Shown piece by piece: positions 11,170-23,210 of a DNA stretch of 64,000 nucleotides (position 1 is its first letter; the number at the start of each line of letters is the position of its first letter). The translations under genes and the position numbers were made by a program. Under the pieces are notes generated by a model. That model saw nothing but the letters and a program-made list of their open reading frames with translations. It did no database searches and was not told the DNA's origin. Origin of the DNA: Microcebus murinus (taxonomy: Eukaryota > Chordata > Mammalia > Primates > Cheirogaleidae); assembly GCF_040939455.1 (NCBI RefSeq), contig NC_134108.1, forward strand, positions 6,415,501 to 6,479,500. Direction: 5' to 3'.

Positions 11170-12160
11170 GCATCTCTTTATCTTGGACCTCTCTCGAACT
11201 CCAGACTCCTATATCTAACTGTCCACTCTGCTCTTGGATGGACAATAGGCATCTTAAATGTCCTACATTCAAAACTGAGCACCTGCTACCCCTCCCCACT
11301 GCCTTCCCCGTCCCAGCCAGTGACATTTCCAGCCTTCCAGGTGTTCAGGCCTAGACCTTGCAGTCATCTGGGCCTATCCTCTTTCTCTCACACCCACATG
11401 CAATCTGTCAGCAAATCCTGCAGGTCTGTCTTCAAAATGTATCCAGATTCTAACCAGTTCTCATTTTCTCCCTGTTACCACCCGAGTTGGAGCAACCACC
11501 ATGTCTCACTTGGACTATGGTCATAGCTTTGTCGCTGGCTCTTTGCCCCCACCCGGGCTCACTGCAGACTGCTTCAACACAGCATTGGATTGCGTTGGCT
11601 AAAACAGTAAAACCAATCAGGTGACTCCCATGCTTGAAGCCCTCCAGTGCCTTCCTACCTTATTAATAACAATAGCCTAAATTCTAACTAATAGCTCTAA
11701 CGGCCCTGCATGGTGGGGCAGGGCCAAGAGAACCCCTTGAACACAGCCACACGACTACTGCCACTGCCCACTCTGCCCCACACCCCCCTGCCTCCTCTGT
11801 GACTTTCCAACTCACATTCCCTTCTCCAGGCACCCATTCTTGCTGGGCCCTTCGCCTAGAACATTCTTCTCTGATAAGCCACAGGGAGTGGAGCCTGTCC
11901 TCTCTCACTTCCTTCAGTTGACACCTCATTTGAGAGGTTTTTCCTAACCACCCTTGTAAAATAGAGAGTAGTTCTCTGCCTTTTGCCATTGCTGCTCTGA
12001 TGTTCTTCACAGCATGCACTTTCCAGCCTTGGACATTCTGCTCTTTCCTTGCTCATCTGTAGTCTGTCCCCCCATATGGAATATAAGCGTCATGACAGCA
12101 GGGACTTCTCCGTTTTGTTCACTGCTGCATCCACCATACATAAAATGGCACATGGCAATA
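11170..12160 (+). mobile_element. L2 LINE, about 1 kb of ORF2 C-terminal region and 3' end
   Basis: The L2 consensus can be followed for nearly 1 kb: 'tgcaatctgtcagcaaatcc', 'gactcccatgcttgaagccc', 'aacggccctgcatggtgggg', 'agaacattcttctctgataa', 'gtcatgacagcagggacttc' and 'tgttcactgctgcatcc', ending near an AATAAATACTGG tail. The reverse-transcriptase reading frame is broken by stops and shifts, so it is a dead copy. One of the longest sense LINE pieces here. Confidence 0.75.
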
Positions 12161-15100
12161 AATACTGGTTCAAAGCATCAATCTGAGTGGCCTTAGGTAT
12201 ATCCAGATAACAGTTCATTTCTTCTCCTATAATTATGCTCCTGGTTTTCTTTTCCTACTTAAAGACTACAGTGTGGAAAATAGTGAATCGTAAAAAAGAT
12301 GGAGGGTGAGTGATTTTGCTTTATATCTTGCTGAGATAACTGTTAATGAATAGCATGGTTAATGGTCGGCTGGATGATAAGATGAGGCATGTACAGAAAA
12401 GTTCCTCTTGTTGAAGGAAATGTATTTTCCGGTCAGTTGTGATTTTCATGCATCCAAAGTCACTAAGAGTGTCTAAACCGGCAGTCCTCATGTGCCTTTC
12501 CACTGCACAGAATGCGGATGGCTGCATCGAAGCCTTGCCTCTTGCTGGTAGACTGGCTGTTAGATACCTGTTTTCCAAAATAGACCAGCTTCATCTATAC
12601 GAAAGCCCGCCGAGTCAGTGATAAAGCCTGGAGCGTAAAAAGGAATCCTGTATGTTGGCACTCGCCAGCTTGGCATGGCTTCGCCACCCTCCAGGCTTTC
12701 ATCCCTCTCCTCGAGGTCCTCAAACAGAACCCCGGCCTTCTGAATCCACATCAGGGGTTGGCGCTGGTTCTCAGACGACCATTCCCTTTTCGTCTCATTT
12801 CCTCAATTCCATGTCCTACCTCTTGCTCGCCGCTGGTGGCACAGGCTGGGTGCTTTTCACGCAGTCCGTCAACCAGGCTCTGCTTCCTGCTGCCCAGGCA
12901 CAGCCCTCAGACGGGCGCAGCCTCGGACTGGGGCCGCGTTTGTCATTTTCTTACTGTTTTCCACTTTAACACATTGTCTCTGTTGCAGATTCCACATTTC
13001 AGGAGCCTCTTTTCTCTCAAAAAAACTCCTTATGCTTTCATACTTTTAGGACATGGTAGTTAATCGACAGTTGTATAGTCACCGAATAACCAAACGCAAA
13101 CACTGCAAATACAGGTGGAGACCAATAATTTGTGAACTTAGACAAAAATAACAGCGTGAAAGTACTAAAATGACCTCTTGGCTGAGACAGGAGTTGATGG
13201 GGGTTTTTTTGGATTTTTTTTTCTTACTAGAATCGCTTTATTTATACCTATGAAAATTCTTCAAGTAAACGTTGGTACATGGAGGAACTTCTAAAAGGAC
13301 AATGCAGATGTATGGAAGTTTTTTACTAGGGTCATCTGCAGCTTTGAAATACTGTATCAGGATCTATTACTTCTCATTTCCTACTTGATAAGTGCTTGCT
13401 TAAAACAAATAGTCTTACATAAGCGAATTTCTTGTGAAAGTATGCAAGACGAATGGCTGGCTTTGAACTCTCTGCAGTTGCTTATTCTAAGGCTTTGGTG
13501 CAGTTCCCTGAGCAGCACAGAGTGGCTGGAGGACCTCAGTCTGCGCCAGCAGCTCGTGTGGTGACAGGAAACTTGTTAAGTCCCTTCCCAGGACCTTGAG
13601 AACCCTGGGTTTCAAAGGTGCCTGCTTGAGTGCTCGTGAATGCTGCACTTCAAAATGTGAATAGCAAATTTGGAATCCTTGATGTAACTCTCTGGCAGAT
13701 GAGAATTACTCAGATTAGTCATTTTGGTTAATTAAAATAAAGGATGATCATTAATTTTCATATGGGAAAATGCAAAGATCTGGGTAAACCATAGTGTAAT
13801 TAACAATATAGACAACACTATATGGTTTTTTTTTTCCTTACCCATCATAGAAACTGTTATTTGTCCTTTAAATTGGTTTTCTGGTTTTATTTTATTTATC
13901 TAATCTCTTTCAAGTGTATCTCACACCAGCATACAAACCCTAAATATCTGAGCTCTATATAAGCAGTGATGAATCTAAGCAGCAATACTTACAGTGCTTG
14001 TGCAAAATTATTGGATTTTTTTAAGAATTTGAAATATGCCTTCCAGTAATGAAAGCAATTATGCCCACACTAAGATGAATAAAAGAAACAAAATGCATAG
14101 CACTAAAGTAACAAGGGAAATTATGGAAATAAATTTAAAATACAAAAAAATCAAAACCACTAAATATCACTAAGTACCCATAAAAACATAAACTCTTCTG
14201 TCTCCTTCCCCATTCCACTTTATCCCCTCACCCCTCTCCACCTCATCTTGAAGGAATGATGTCAATGTGAGGAACTAAGGAACGCTGTTGATTCCTAAAG
14301 TCTAATGATTTCTACTTAATAATTGTTTTGGACAGGATTTATTGTCCCAAACTTAGTAGTATGTGAATGTGTTCCAAGAGAGTCCAATTTAAAGAACACA
14401 TTCTATGGCAGAGTGTAGGGTACAAATATAAATACCAGAGGTTTCCAGTTTACAAACTGGGGGTGTTCCATAAACTCACATGTCTATAAATTGTTTGGAA
14501 CTCAGAATTCTTTTATCCTAAAGAAACCTCATTCACCATGATTGTTAGGCAGCCAGCTGACCCACCAAGTCCTCTGTAACCAGCTCTATCTGGTAGGATG
14601 CATCCAATCTGGGTCATCTTTTTGGTCGCATCTACTCGGGGATTACAATCCCACAGGCTCCCCTTTCCCCATGCTCCTTAGACATTGACATGTTCATTCA
14701 GATAAACCAACCCCCATAATCTATGGAAAAGCACATTAAAAGGGACAGAAAATCACATCTCCATTATTTCCTCCTTTTCCCTTCTCTGGTTTCAACCAAG
14801 AACGAGCTGCAGAGAGCAGCAGGAGAAAGAAATGGTGGACCGGGATCGGTCTTCTCTCTGAGACCCTCACAGTCACTCATGTGTTGAGCATCCAAATTAA
14901 ACTTGTAATCTGAGTGATGCTGGGTGATGAAAACTCCCACACTCTAGAAATTTATCATCAAAACCATTCAAAATATAGATCAGTAACAAGGAAGAATTTC
15001 ATGAGATTCAAAGGTAGAGGCAAAGTGCCAAGAAGGTACACACAATTCAAAATATTTAAAATGTTTTGACATAACATAGATGTGAGAAAACTGTTGTTTT

Positions 15101-15799
15101 TGATTTTTTTTGTTACTGCATTTTCTACCTTATCCTTCATACCCTCTGTGTCACATCTTCCAAGTGACCACAGAAAATCCATTGCAGAACAGCACTGATT
15201 AGCTCTACAGCAGTGAGTGACACCACCGTGCAGGCAGTCATGGGGGTGTCCCAAAAAGGGGAGGGATCCCCGGGCTAAAAGGTCATGGCAGATCTTTCAA
15301 AGTGGGACACTGATTGGAATTTGGCAGACTCATGGCAGAGTAGTTTGGGGTTGGTGGACGCAATGGGAGAAGGCTCCTGAGGGAGGCCTGATAAGGAAAC
15401 TCTTGTCTGATAGGAGAGCTATTGCCCAGCTGAGTCGTCTGTTTCCCTGCTAAGAGAGATGGCTGCTCAGAAGAGCAACCTGTCTGGTTAAATTATTTGC
15501 AGGAAATATCTTGAGGCAAACAGTGAAGTTATTTATTGCTTTTCAAGCTTATCTTCCTGGGCAGGATTTTTCTGGAACAAATAGTTAGGTCTCGGTGGTC
15601 TCTGTTCTCAGCCTCAATAGTTAAGTGATATGTTTGCAGGTGCTTTCAATTTTCATCTGCAGCCAAATGGTGGCTTGGTTTCCCTGACACTCCGCTCCAG
15701 CCTTTTGATTCCATTCCTCCTCCTCCTTTTTTTTTTTTTTTTTTTAGGACTCCTTGGTTGCTCTCTGCTCACTTGGCTCTTTCACATCTGGGTGGTTTG
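12161..15799. other. Unassigned intron
   Basis: No repeat recognised with confidence in about 3.6 kb. 12600-12950 is GC-richer with scattered CpG; overlapping + frames of about 100 codons there are not recognisable proteins. A 19-base T run lies at 15727-15745. Confidence 0.45.
15727..15745. repeat. (T)19 homopolymer after a (TCC)n run
   Basis: A short TCC-rich stretch leads into 19 T residues. No antisense SINE body follows. Confidence 0.85.
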
Positions 15800-15935
15800 T
15801 TGGTGTGCATCTTATTTCTTCCACAACCTCCAGGAAGGCAGAATCCCTGCCTGATTCCTTTCTGTTTTCTCTATAACCCCTGGCCTATGCATAGTAGACA
15901 TGCACTGAAAAGTTGTTCAATGAAGAATAAGTGAA
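15800..15935 (+). mobile_element. L2 3' end fragment
   Basis: 'ctccaggaaggcagaatccc', 'atgcatagtagacatgcact' and 'ttgttcaatgaagaataagt' follow the L2 3' end (gagggcaggga ... catagtaggcgctcaataaa ... ttgttgaatgaatga). Confidence 0.5.
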
Positions 15936-16489
15936 TATTTGGTTGGAATTTACCTCCTGCCAATAATAATATTTATTATTACTTGCGAAATGAGAAGTTT
16001 CCCATTATGTGTCATTATCAATGTGACTGATTCTTCCCAGATAACTCATGAGAAGACAGATCATCCCATAGCCACTGGGGATTGACCCAGAAGGGACATT
16101 TGGATTAATACAGCAGCTACAACAAACTTGGAAATAGCCAATCTGCATGAATTTTGATGTAAATTATGAAATCACAAACATCTGATCTTAATACATACTA
16201 TTTTGAGTTCCTAGAAGAGACTTTATGTGCTTCTCAGGTATTAACTGCCTCATCTACAAACGAGACATTGAATAAATAACATTCCATGGCTTCTTTCAGC
16301 TTATTCTGAAAGCTCCAAAATCTATAAGTTTTCATGCTATCCTACTTAGGTAGCTCTGCCACCTAATGTAGTGGTTGTATTCAAAGGTATTCCTTTTTCA
16401 GACTACATTCATGCTTGTATGTGTTCATGATAAAAATAAACTCAGGTATATAAGTTATTGAGTTTTATTCATTTTTTCCAAGGTTATCT
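15936..16489. other. Unassigned AT-rich intron
   Basis: No recognised repeat or coding signal. Confidence 0.5.
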
Positions 16490-16609
16490 TTTAATGTAAA
16501 GCTTTCATGTAGAATTTTTTCTTATAAAAAGTTATAAAAATCCAGTTAGATATAGAAAATAGCATAATAAATACCCATGTACATACTACCTAGCTTTGAT
16601 TACCCCATC

Positions 16610-16775
16610 AAGCCATTTAATCTTTCTCTGCCTCTGTTTCATTATCTGTAAAATGGGGATAATAATAGCACCTACCTCATAGGATTACTGTGAGGATTAA
16701 ATGAATTATATGCAAAACACTGAGAAGAATGCTTTGTCCACAATAAGTGTTATAGAAATACTAGCTTTTATTTTT
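16610..16775 (+). mobile_element. MIR SINE
   Basis: 'tttcattatctgtaaaatgg', 'ataatagcacctacctcata' and 'gtgaggattaaatgaattat' match the MIR core and 3' half almost word for word. Confidence 0.85.
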
Positions 16776-17079
16776 AACAATTATTATGATACACTTTAGA
16801 GACAGATTCGAAGCACCCCCAACCCCAATGGTCCTGTTCCACTCTCTCCTTCCCCTGAATTTGGTATCCACCTGAGTGGTATTTATCACTTACATGCATT
16901 ATTTTATATTCTTAGTACATTTGTGTATTTCCCTATTATTTAATAGATTCCCTAAACTTCATATAAATGATATTGCACTGTGCATAAATAATTACAACTT
17001 TTTTTCTCCACTTCATGTTTTTGAGATTTATCCGTTTTGATACATTTTATTCTAGTGAACTCATATTAGCTCACTTCCT

Positions 17080-17395
17080 AAAAGTCTTCGCTTCAGTGTC
17101 ATTTTCTCAACAAGAAATATTCTGAACACGTGATTTAACATTAGCTGGCCCTGCTCTTAACCTCCTAATACTGTTCTACTATTTTTTTCTTTTCTGTATG
17201 GTACTCATCACCTTCTGAAATGTTACATAATTTACCTGTTTATTAGTTTATTTTCATTGTCTCTCTCTGCTTTAGAATGCAAGCTCCGATGAAGGACTTT
17301 TGCCTGTTTTCATTTTTTCACTGATGTGAACCAAGTGCCCTAACAATGCCTGGCACAGAGTGAATGCTCAAGAGATACTTGTTGAATTATTTTGT
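17080..17395 (+). mobile_element. L2 LINE 3' end
   Basis: 'tggtactcatcaccttctga', 'taatttacctgtttattagt', 'tagaatgcaagctccgatga' and 'tgcctggcacagagtgaatg' match the L2 3' end in order, closing with 'ttgttgaatta'. Confidence 0.8.
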
Positions 17396-17620
17396 CTCAT
17401 CTCCCATTGATGGAAATTTCAATTGTTTCCTTTTGTTGTTGCTGTTATTACAAAAAAAAAATGTTGCTATAAATATTCTTATACATATCTCCTTGTGTGA
17501 CTGTGTGAGTTTCTCTCTGGTATGTACCTACAAGTAAATTGTTAGGTGAAAGGTGAATATCTTCAAGATTCTTTCTAAGTGGTTTAGGATATCTTGGGAC
17601 TCATCAAGTGTTGGCTATTG

Positions 17621-20175
17621 AAAAGGAATGCATAAATAATCCTTTATCGACATAAATAGAAACTTATCTGCACAGAGAAATTATTAAAATAAGCTTGGCT
17701 TTATTTATCAAAGTGACAATGCCTTGAATTTGATTATGTAAAGTCCACTGCTGACTTCGAATGCAATTGCTCAGTCAAGATAGCTTAGTGAATTTTCCAT
17801 GGATTCTATTAATGCCTGGCTCTCAGGCTAATTCAGAAATGGCTACTTCAGCAAAGTGCATGGAGACCCCAATCAACCTGGCTTATCTGGAGTGGAAAGG
17901 AGCCTGTTAAATCCACTCTCTGCCATGGCCCAGCCTACAGATGTGGCCCACGCCAATTGGCTCGTGCTCAAAGGTCGTTGTTCAGTCTTGCTGCATTGTC
18001 TTTGATCACATTGAGTCATCATTTATTTTTGGTGCCATTTCATCACTAGTCGGTTTCCTTTGCTAAGTTGCACTTAGGGGGGAAATAGAAGGCAACTGTA
18101 ATTGTCAAGCCTACATTAAGGATTCTAAGCTACAGCCAAGAGAGAAATTAATCCTCAAAGCATTTCACACCAAACAGCAGCCATGTGCAAATTACAGATT
18201 ATTTGTGTCATGTGGCCAGTGCCAGTAGCACATCAGAGAGCTGAAATCCATTTCAATTTTTATCCCAAGCCTGGGTGCTCACGGTTCCCCATTGAACCCA
18301 AGGGATATCACAATTACCCCTATGATGATTTGCAAAGAAATTAAAAGAAAAAATAGTGATTGAAGACTCATGTGGTTTTTAATGCATCTCAATGGAATAT
18401 ATTTTCCAAATGAGTTTTTCCTACTCTACAGCATGGTTATTAAGGAAATTCAGCAAAAGCTTTCTGAAAAAGTTGTGGTTTAACTAATCCCTCAAAGGTT
18501 TTCTTTTGTTATGGAGTATTATTTTTTCTTAAAGTAGCTATCAGTGACTGTATGGAAATGATCCACAGCTTTGCAATGCAGTTCCATTGAGGTGGTTCTC
18601 AATTAGATTATGAAATAATCTTTATGATATAGCAACAGAATGAAACTAAATGTTGATTACAGATACTAATTGAAATAAAAGGCTCAATTTCAAAGTTATC
18701 CCTTAAAAAAAATAAGATTCAATTCTGCCTTCATATGTTTTTTAATAAATTGCCTTGTTCATTTTTAATACCAAACAGGCAGTTTATTTTTATTTACAAT
18801 GAGCCCAGATTTTTAGAACACGCATACAAGGGATGAGTGAGGATGTTTATTAGCCCGGGGGAAAAACACAATAAAAGAGCACAGACCTGTGAGCATGTCT
18901 TCAGGATAACTCAGAATGAAATGAAATTCTAGTTTAAATAACCAAGGACAACAAAATAGGTTTTAAAATTTGGGTCCAGAACAAGAAAGGAGGGCAAAGA
19001 CAGTGAGAGAAGAGGGTGCTCTCAACCAGGAAGGTCAAACAATGTCAGTAGACAAAAACACTACCAAATTTCTGTTTCTTGTTTTCTCAAGCAAAGAGTA
19101 TTTCTCATGTTAGAAAGGACAGAAAAAAAGTTTAAGAAGGACCTTGTACTTAAGAAAAGTGAGAAGAGCATAGGGAACACGCAAATATTGGTATGTTGCA
19201 CCAATAGATCTCCGAACACTTCCATGCATAATCTCAGAGTTGCTGCCAGGAACCTGTGAGACACTGCAGAGAAAGGAACTAGAGTTCAGAGCTCTGGAGA
19301 CGTTTGCTTATTTATTCATTTTTTTAACTTTTCAAAATGCGGAAGGATTGAATCTTGAAAGTTGAAAACTATTGAGTTTAATATCGGTTTTAGGCATCAA
19401 CCACCAAAAAAAAAAAAAAAAGAAAGGGGGAAAAATAGTATGAGCACTTATCCAGCGATATGGAATCACTAAGAGCCCACGTGGACTCACCGGGAGCGAA
19501 TGTGGAAGAACTTCTCTGGAGGGAGGTGATGCGTGCACGGGCTTGGCAGGCTTGGATACGGTTTCTGCCACTCCAGACCTGGAACGAGTACTAGAGTCTT
19601 TGTTTGCCAGGCCCATTTTTTTTCCTCCCAGCCACCTACACCCCCTCCACTAACCTTTTGCTTCCTCACTACACTAATGTATTCTGTGTGCCTGTCTTGC
19701 ATTTCTAGTGTTGTTATTTAAGTTTATATCTGCCCATCTCCCACATCGATGTTCCTGTGATGAATAGTTTACAGGTGGTCCCCCTCCACCATCCTCTCGC
19801 AATAGCTTGACCCATCACAATTCTTCCCTCCCAGCGAGATGCTATATCTATCCTTGTTTATTACATTTCACCGCACCTACCAGGTGTTTCGGGTAATTAT
19901 CAAGTCTTCTGTTAAAGATGTTTGTATTTGAGCTATCATTGACATCAATCCTTTTGCTTATATCTTAGGAGAATGCAAGAATACAAATTCAAAAGATAAG
20001 CTAATTTTAAATTTTGTTTCTTATTTTACCCACAATTAAAATAAGTCAAAGTCGTTTCTCTCAAATTTGAGTGATAGAACACTTGTAAAGAAAAAAAAAG
20101 ATTCTCTAAAATATCTGAGGCTGAGTAAAATTATTTTTAAGATAATATTCCTTAAATATGTGGAGACATAAACCG
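17621..20175. other. Unassigned intron, no repeat seen
   Basis: About 2.5 kb without a recognisable transposon. 17700-18330 has balanced, non-simple sequence of the kind often conserved among mammals, but conservation cannot be judged here. A 16-base A run lies at 19406-19421. Confidence 0.45.
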
Positions 20176-20311
20176 AGATTGTCACAGTCCTGTCCATGGC
20201 TGGACTTTGAAGTGTTTCCCCAGTTCTTGGGCTCCTGGCTTGGAGGAATCGCAAGCCTTGGCCCATGCGATGGAGCGAGATGACAGACCCTCAGCGAGTG
20301 TGTGTGAAGAC

Positions 20312-20317
20312 TTTATT
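20312..20317 (-). terminator. Polyadenylation signal of the solo LTR
   Basis: AATAAA on the minus strand, followed by GTCTTCACACACACTCGC, a GT/CA-rich stretch. Confidence 0.55.
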
Positions 20318-20420
20318 GCAAGGAAAGTTTAAGGATGCAAAGCGAAAATACATTTCCTAGGGAGAAATTTGGTCTGTCTCCGTTAGTGGAGAAAACCCTA
20401 ATTAACTCTAAAACACCTCC

Positions 20421-20427
20421 TTTTATA
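20421..20427 (-). promoter_or_regulatory. TATA box of the solo LTR
   Basis: TATAAAA on the minus strand, correctly spaced upstream of the LTR's AATAAA. It is inferred to be the retroviral promoter; present activity is unknown. Confidence 0.55.
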
Positions 20428-20784
20428 TGCTATTAGTATATGTTGATGTAAAGGTCAGTTATAATTACTTATGACTATATACCACGGGTTTAGGAGTCTG
20501 GATTTTTCTAGGCATGGGCATAACTTAAAGGTCATGTTCCAGACAGCCCTTTCTCCTATACGTGTGATGGGGAAAGTCACCGTTTATGGTGTTTTTCCAT
20601 TTTCTGATTGGTGGTCACTGTTCCATGGTCTAATTACCCATTTTTTTAAGACTGAAATAACTGTTTTCCCTGGTTATTGTTCTGTAATTATTTCCTTCTC
20701 ATTGTTTTTCTTTGTTTCCTCCTACTTGTTTTTCTGCTCCTATCATTCCATCATTACCTCTTGTTTTTCTGTCCCTAACAAGAT

Positions 20785-21705
20785 GTAAACATTTTATGCC
20801 TATACAACTAGAGAGCCCAAATAAAAACTTTAATTAATTACATATAATTAATTAAGTAACTATAGCTAAAGGTACAAAACCAAATTATACAGATTAACTC
20901 TATGAATTTAATATGGCAGATTCTGTCATTTTACTGACACTGAACAATTGCTTGGGCTCCAAACAGGGCCCTGAAGGGTTGGCCTAGATTCTTCTCATCT
21001 CTGCCTGCCTGTGATCCTGCAGGCTACCTTCCCTCCCTCTGCCTCTTCCCCTCGGACTGTAGGACAGCCACTTTCTGGGAATGCATCCTTGTAATTGATC
21101 TGCTTCTACTCTTCTCATTCGCCTCAGAAAACTAAAATATAATGATTTGCTCCCAAAGAGATGGAAAGCCCAAGAACTGACATGAGGCTGAATTTGCATA
21201 GCAGCTCTTAACTGAACTGCAGCCAATCAAATGATCCAGAATATGCTTTTACTAATTGTTTAGCTAATCATCAGAATAGCATCCCCAAAATGAACAACTT
21301 CTCCAAAAAACAAAACAAAACAAAACAAAAAAAACTTCAGCCTGCCAGTCTCTGTGGCCTCCAGTTGAAGAAACACTCAGCTCAAGCATATTTTCTCCCT
21401 TCAGAGGTCTTGCTTTCATTCCTCTGCTGTATCAGGTGTGCCTGTGGCAGCTAATCCATTATGTTTTCAACCAAAACATCTACCTCAGGATTTTCATTCA
21501 TTTTCTACATTTTTTTTCAGGTGGTGACATCACCTGTTTATATTTCTGTTAAATTTTTTGTTCATATTTTAAAAACCTTTTGTACTACCTCAGTAAACAT
21601 TTATGAACCATTTTCTCAAGGTATGAAATGTTATGTAATAAAGACTAAAACTATGTCCCGGCATTTTACAGGACCGCAGAATTTCAGAATTGGAACTACC
21701 CAGGG
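20785..21705. other. Unassigned intron with a (CAAAA)n stretch
   Basis: AT-rich at first, with several TTAATTAA-like words at 20832-20860. A short A-rich (CAAAA)n tract occupies about 21306-21335. No body of a SINE is recognisable beside it. Confidence 0.45.
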
Positions 21706-22192
21706 TGTCAGTCAAGGTTCTCCAGAGAAACAGAACCAATAGGACACACACGGATACACACAGGAGGAGACTTATTAGGGGAATTGGCTCACACAATTAT
21801 GGAGGCCGAGAAGTCCCACAATCTGCTATCTGCGAGCTGGAGAACCAGGGAGCCAGTGTTATGATTCAGTGTGAGTCGGAGGCCTGAGAAGCAGGAGATC
21901 CAATGTCTGAGAGTAGGAAAGGGTGGCTGTCTGAGCACCATAAGAAAAGAAGAATTCGCCCTTCACAAATTCTCCTTTTCTATTCGCCTTTTCTATTCTT
22001 GTCCTCAGTGCCCTCAATAGATTGGATGTCACCTGCCCACATTGGTGAGGGCAGATCTTCTTCACTCAGTCCACTGATGCATATGCTGATCTCTTCCAGA
22101 AACAGCCTCACGGGTACACCTAGAACTATTTTACCAGCTATCTGGGCATCCCTTAGACCAATCAAGTGGACGTATTAAAATTAATTATCGCA
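21706..22192 (-). mobile_element. MLT2-type LTR (ERVL), antisense
   Basis: The plus strand reads 'gtcagtcaaggttctccaga', 'gaaacagaaccaataggaca', 'gaattggctcacacaattat' and 'cctgcccacattggtgaggg' and ends near 'aattaattatcgca', following the reverse complement of MLT2 LTRs from end to end. CCCAG stands at 21699-21703 and 22193-22197, a likely 5-bp target duplication for ERVL. No internal region, so a solo LTR. Confidence 0.75.
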
Positions 22193-22718
22193 CCCAGTCA
22201 AATTCCTCTCTAAAATATCCTGCATAAGTATTCATTTAACACCTGTTTAAAAACCCTCAGTTACTAGCTTATAGAGCAATTTATTTCATTTTTCTGTTGG
22301 TGTGAATCCTACCTTCTAGATCAATGCAAAAATCTAATTTCTCTTGCAAAAGACAATACCTTCACCTGTGTGAAAACACGTTTCATCATTTCATTCCTCA
22401 GCCCACCCTTCCCTAGACAAACCCTGTCGCACTTCTGGCCATTCTTATCTTACAGTGCTGAGCAATGTAAGAAATGGCTCCATAATTTTTTGATATGTTC
22501 TGCATACAATCCAATTTCCTTAATAGAAAGAAACATCAGCAGATTATGTAATCCATGGGCTTATCTCAAAGACACAGGTTTTTATATCAATTTTCTTTCC
22601 AGAGTGAATACTATAAATGACTACAACCTAATACTGTGGAATAATTCTATGGAAAAGACAGGGTGGAACACGTTTTAAATAGTACTAAGCATGCACTGGC
22701 CTAAATTTACGTGCACGT

Positions 22719-22719
<1 letters not shown>
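22193..22719. other. Unassigned intron
   Basis: No repeat or coding signal recognised. Confidence 0.5.

Positions 22720-22760
<41 letters not shown>
22720..22760. repeat. (CA)n microsatellite
   Basis: About twenty uninterrupted CA units directly abutting the Tigger element. Confidence 0.95.
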
Positions 22761-22762
<2 letters not shown>

Positions 22763-23210
22763 TCAGTCCTTGAACTATGTGGGGATTGGATGCACTGACG
22801 CCCTGCGCAGTTGAAAATCCACATATAACTTTGGACTCCCCCAAAACTTAACAACTACTAATAGCCTGCCGTTGACTGGAGGCCTTACTGATAACATTAA
22901 CAGTTAATTAACATACATTGGCATTAACAGTTAATTAACATATATTTTGTATGTTGTATGTATTATACACTGTTTTCTAACAATAAAGTAAGCTAGATTA
23001 AAGAAAATGTTGTTAAGAAAATCATAAGGAAGAGAAAATATATTTACTGTTAAGTGGAAGTGGGTCACCATAAAGGTCTTCATCCTCATCTTCACACTGA
23101 GTAAGCTGGGGAGGAAGAGGAAGAGGAGGGGTTGGTCTTGCTGTCTCAGGAGTGGCAGAGGTGGAAGAAAATTTGTGTATGAGTGGACTGTGTTTCTCAA
23201 GGGTGAACTG
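22763..23210 (-). mobile_element. Tigger2-like DNA transposon, internally deleted copy 1
   Basis: Termini CAGTCCTTGAAC and GGGTGAACTG are diverged copies of the Tigger end CAGTTGACCCTTGAAC. A TA follows at 23211-23212, the Tc1/mariner target. On the minus strand a remnant frame keeps a proline-rich stretch and the acidic tail motif DEDLYGDPLPLNS, the C-terminal end of a pogo/Tigger transposase as remembered. At about 450 bp it lacks the catalytic core, so it was never autonomous. A 28-bp unit is duplicated in tandem near 22892-22947. Confidence 0.75.

Larger units (their letters stand above)
16490..17620. mobile_element. Old L1M-type LINE, in three pieces
   Basis: Pieces at about 16490-16605, 16780-17075 and 17395-17620 follow one continuous L1M consensus: 'acccatgtacatactaccta', then 'cttcatataaatgatattgc' and 'tttttgagatttatcc', then 'cccattgatggaaatttcaa', 'ttgctataaatattcttata' and 'gtatgtacctacaagtaaat'. 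The interruptions are a MIR and an L2 end. Confidence 0.55.
20180..20780 (-). mobile_element. Solo LTR of an endogenous retrovirus, well preserved
   Basis: On the minus strand it starts TGTTAGGGACAG and ends GGACAGGACTGTGACA, the canonical TG...CA ends, 601 bp long. A TATA box (TATAAAA, at 20421-20427 on the complement) lies about 105 bp before a polyadenylation signal (AATAAA, complement of 20312-20317), as in a working U3-R layout. The flanks carry a 4-bp direct repeat AGAT (20176-20179 and 20781-20784), the duplication size of class I retroviruses. I do not recognise the family. There is no internal viral sequence next to it, so it is a recombined solo LTR. Confidence 0.75.

Noticed and set aside
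11170..12160. L2 reverse-transcriptase region as a coding gene
   Set aside because: Stops and shifts interrupt the frame throughout; it is a dead repeat.
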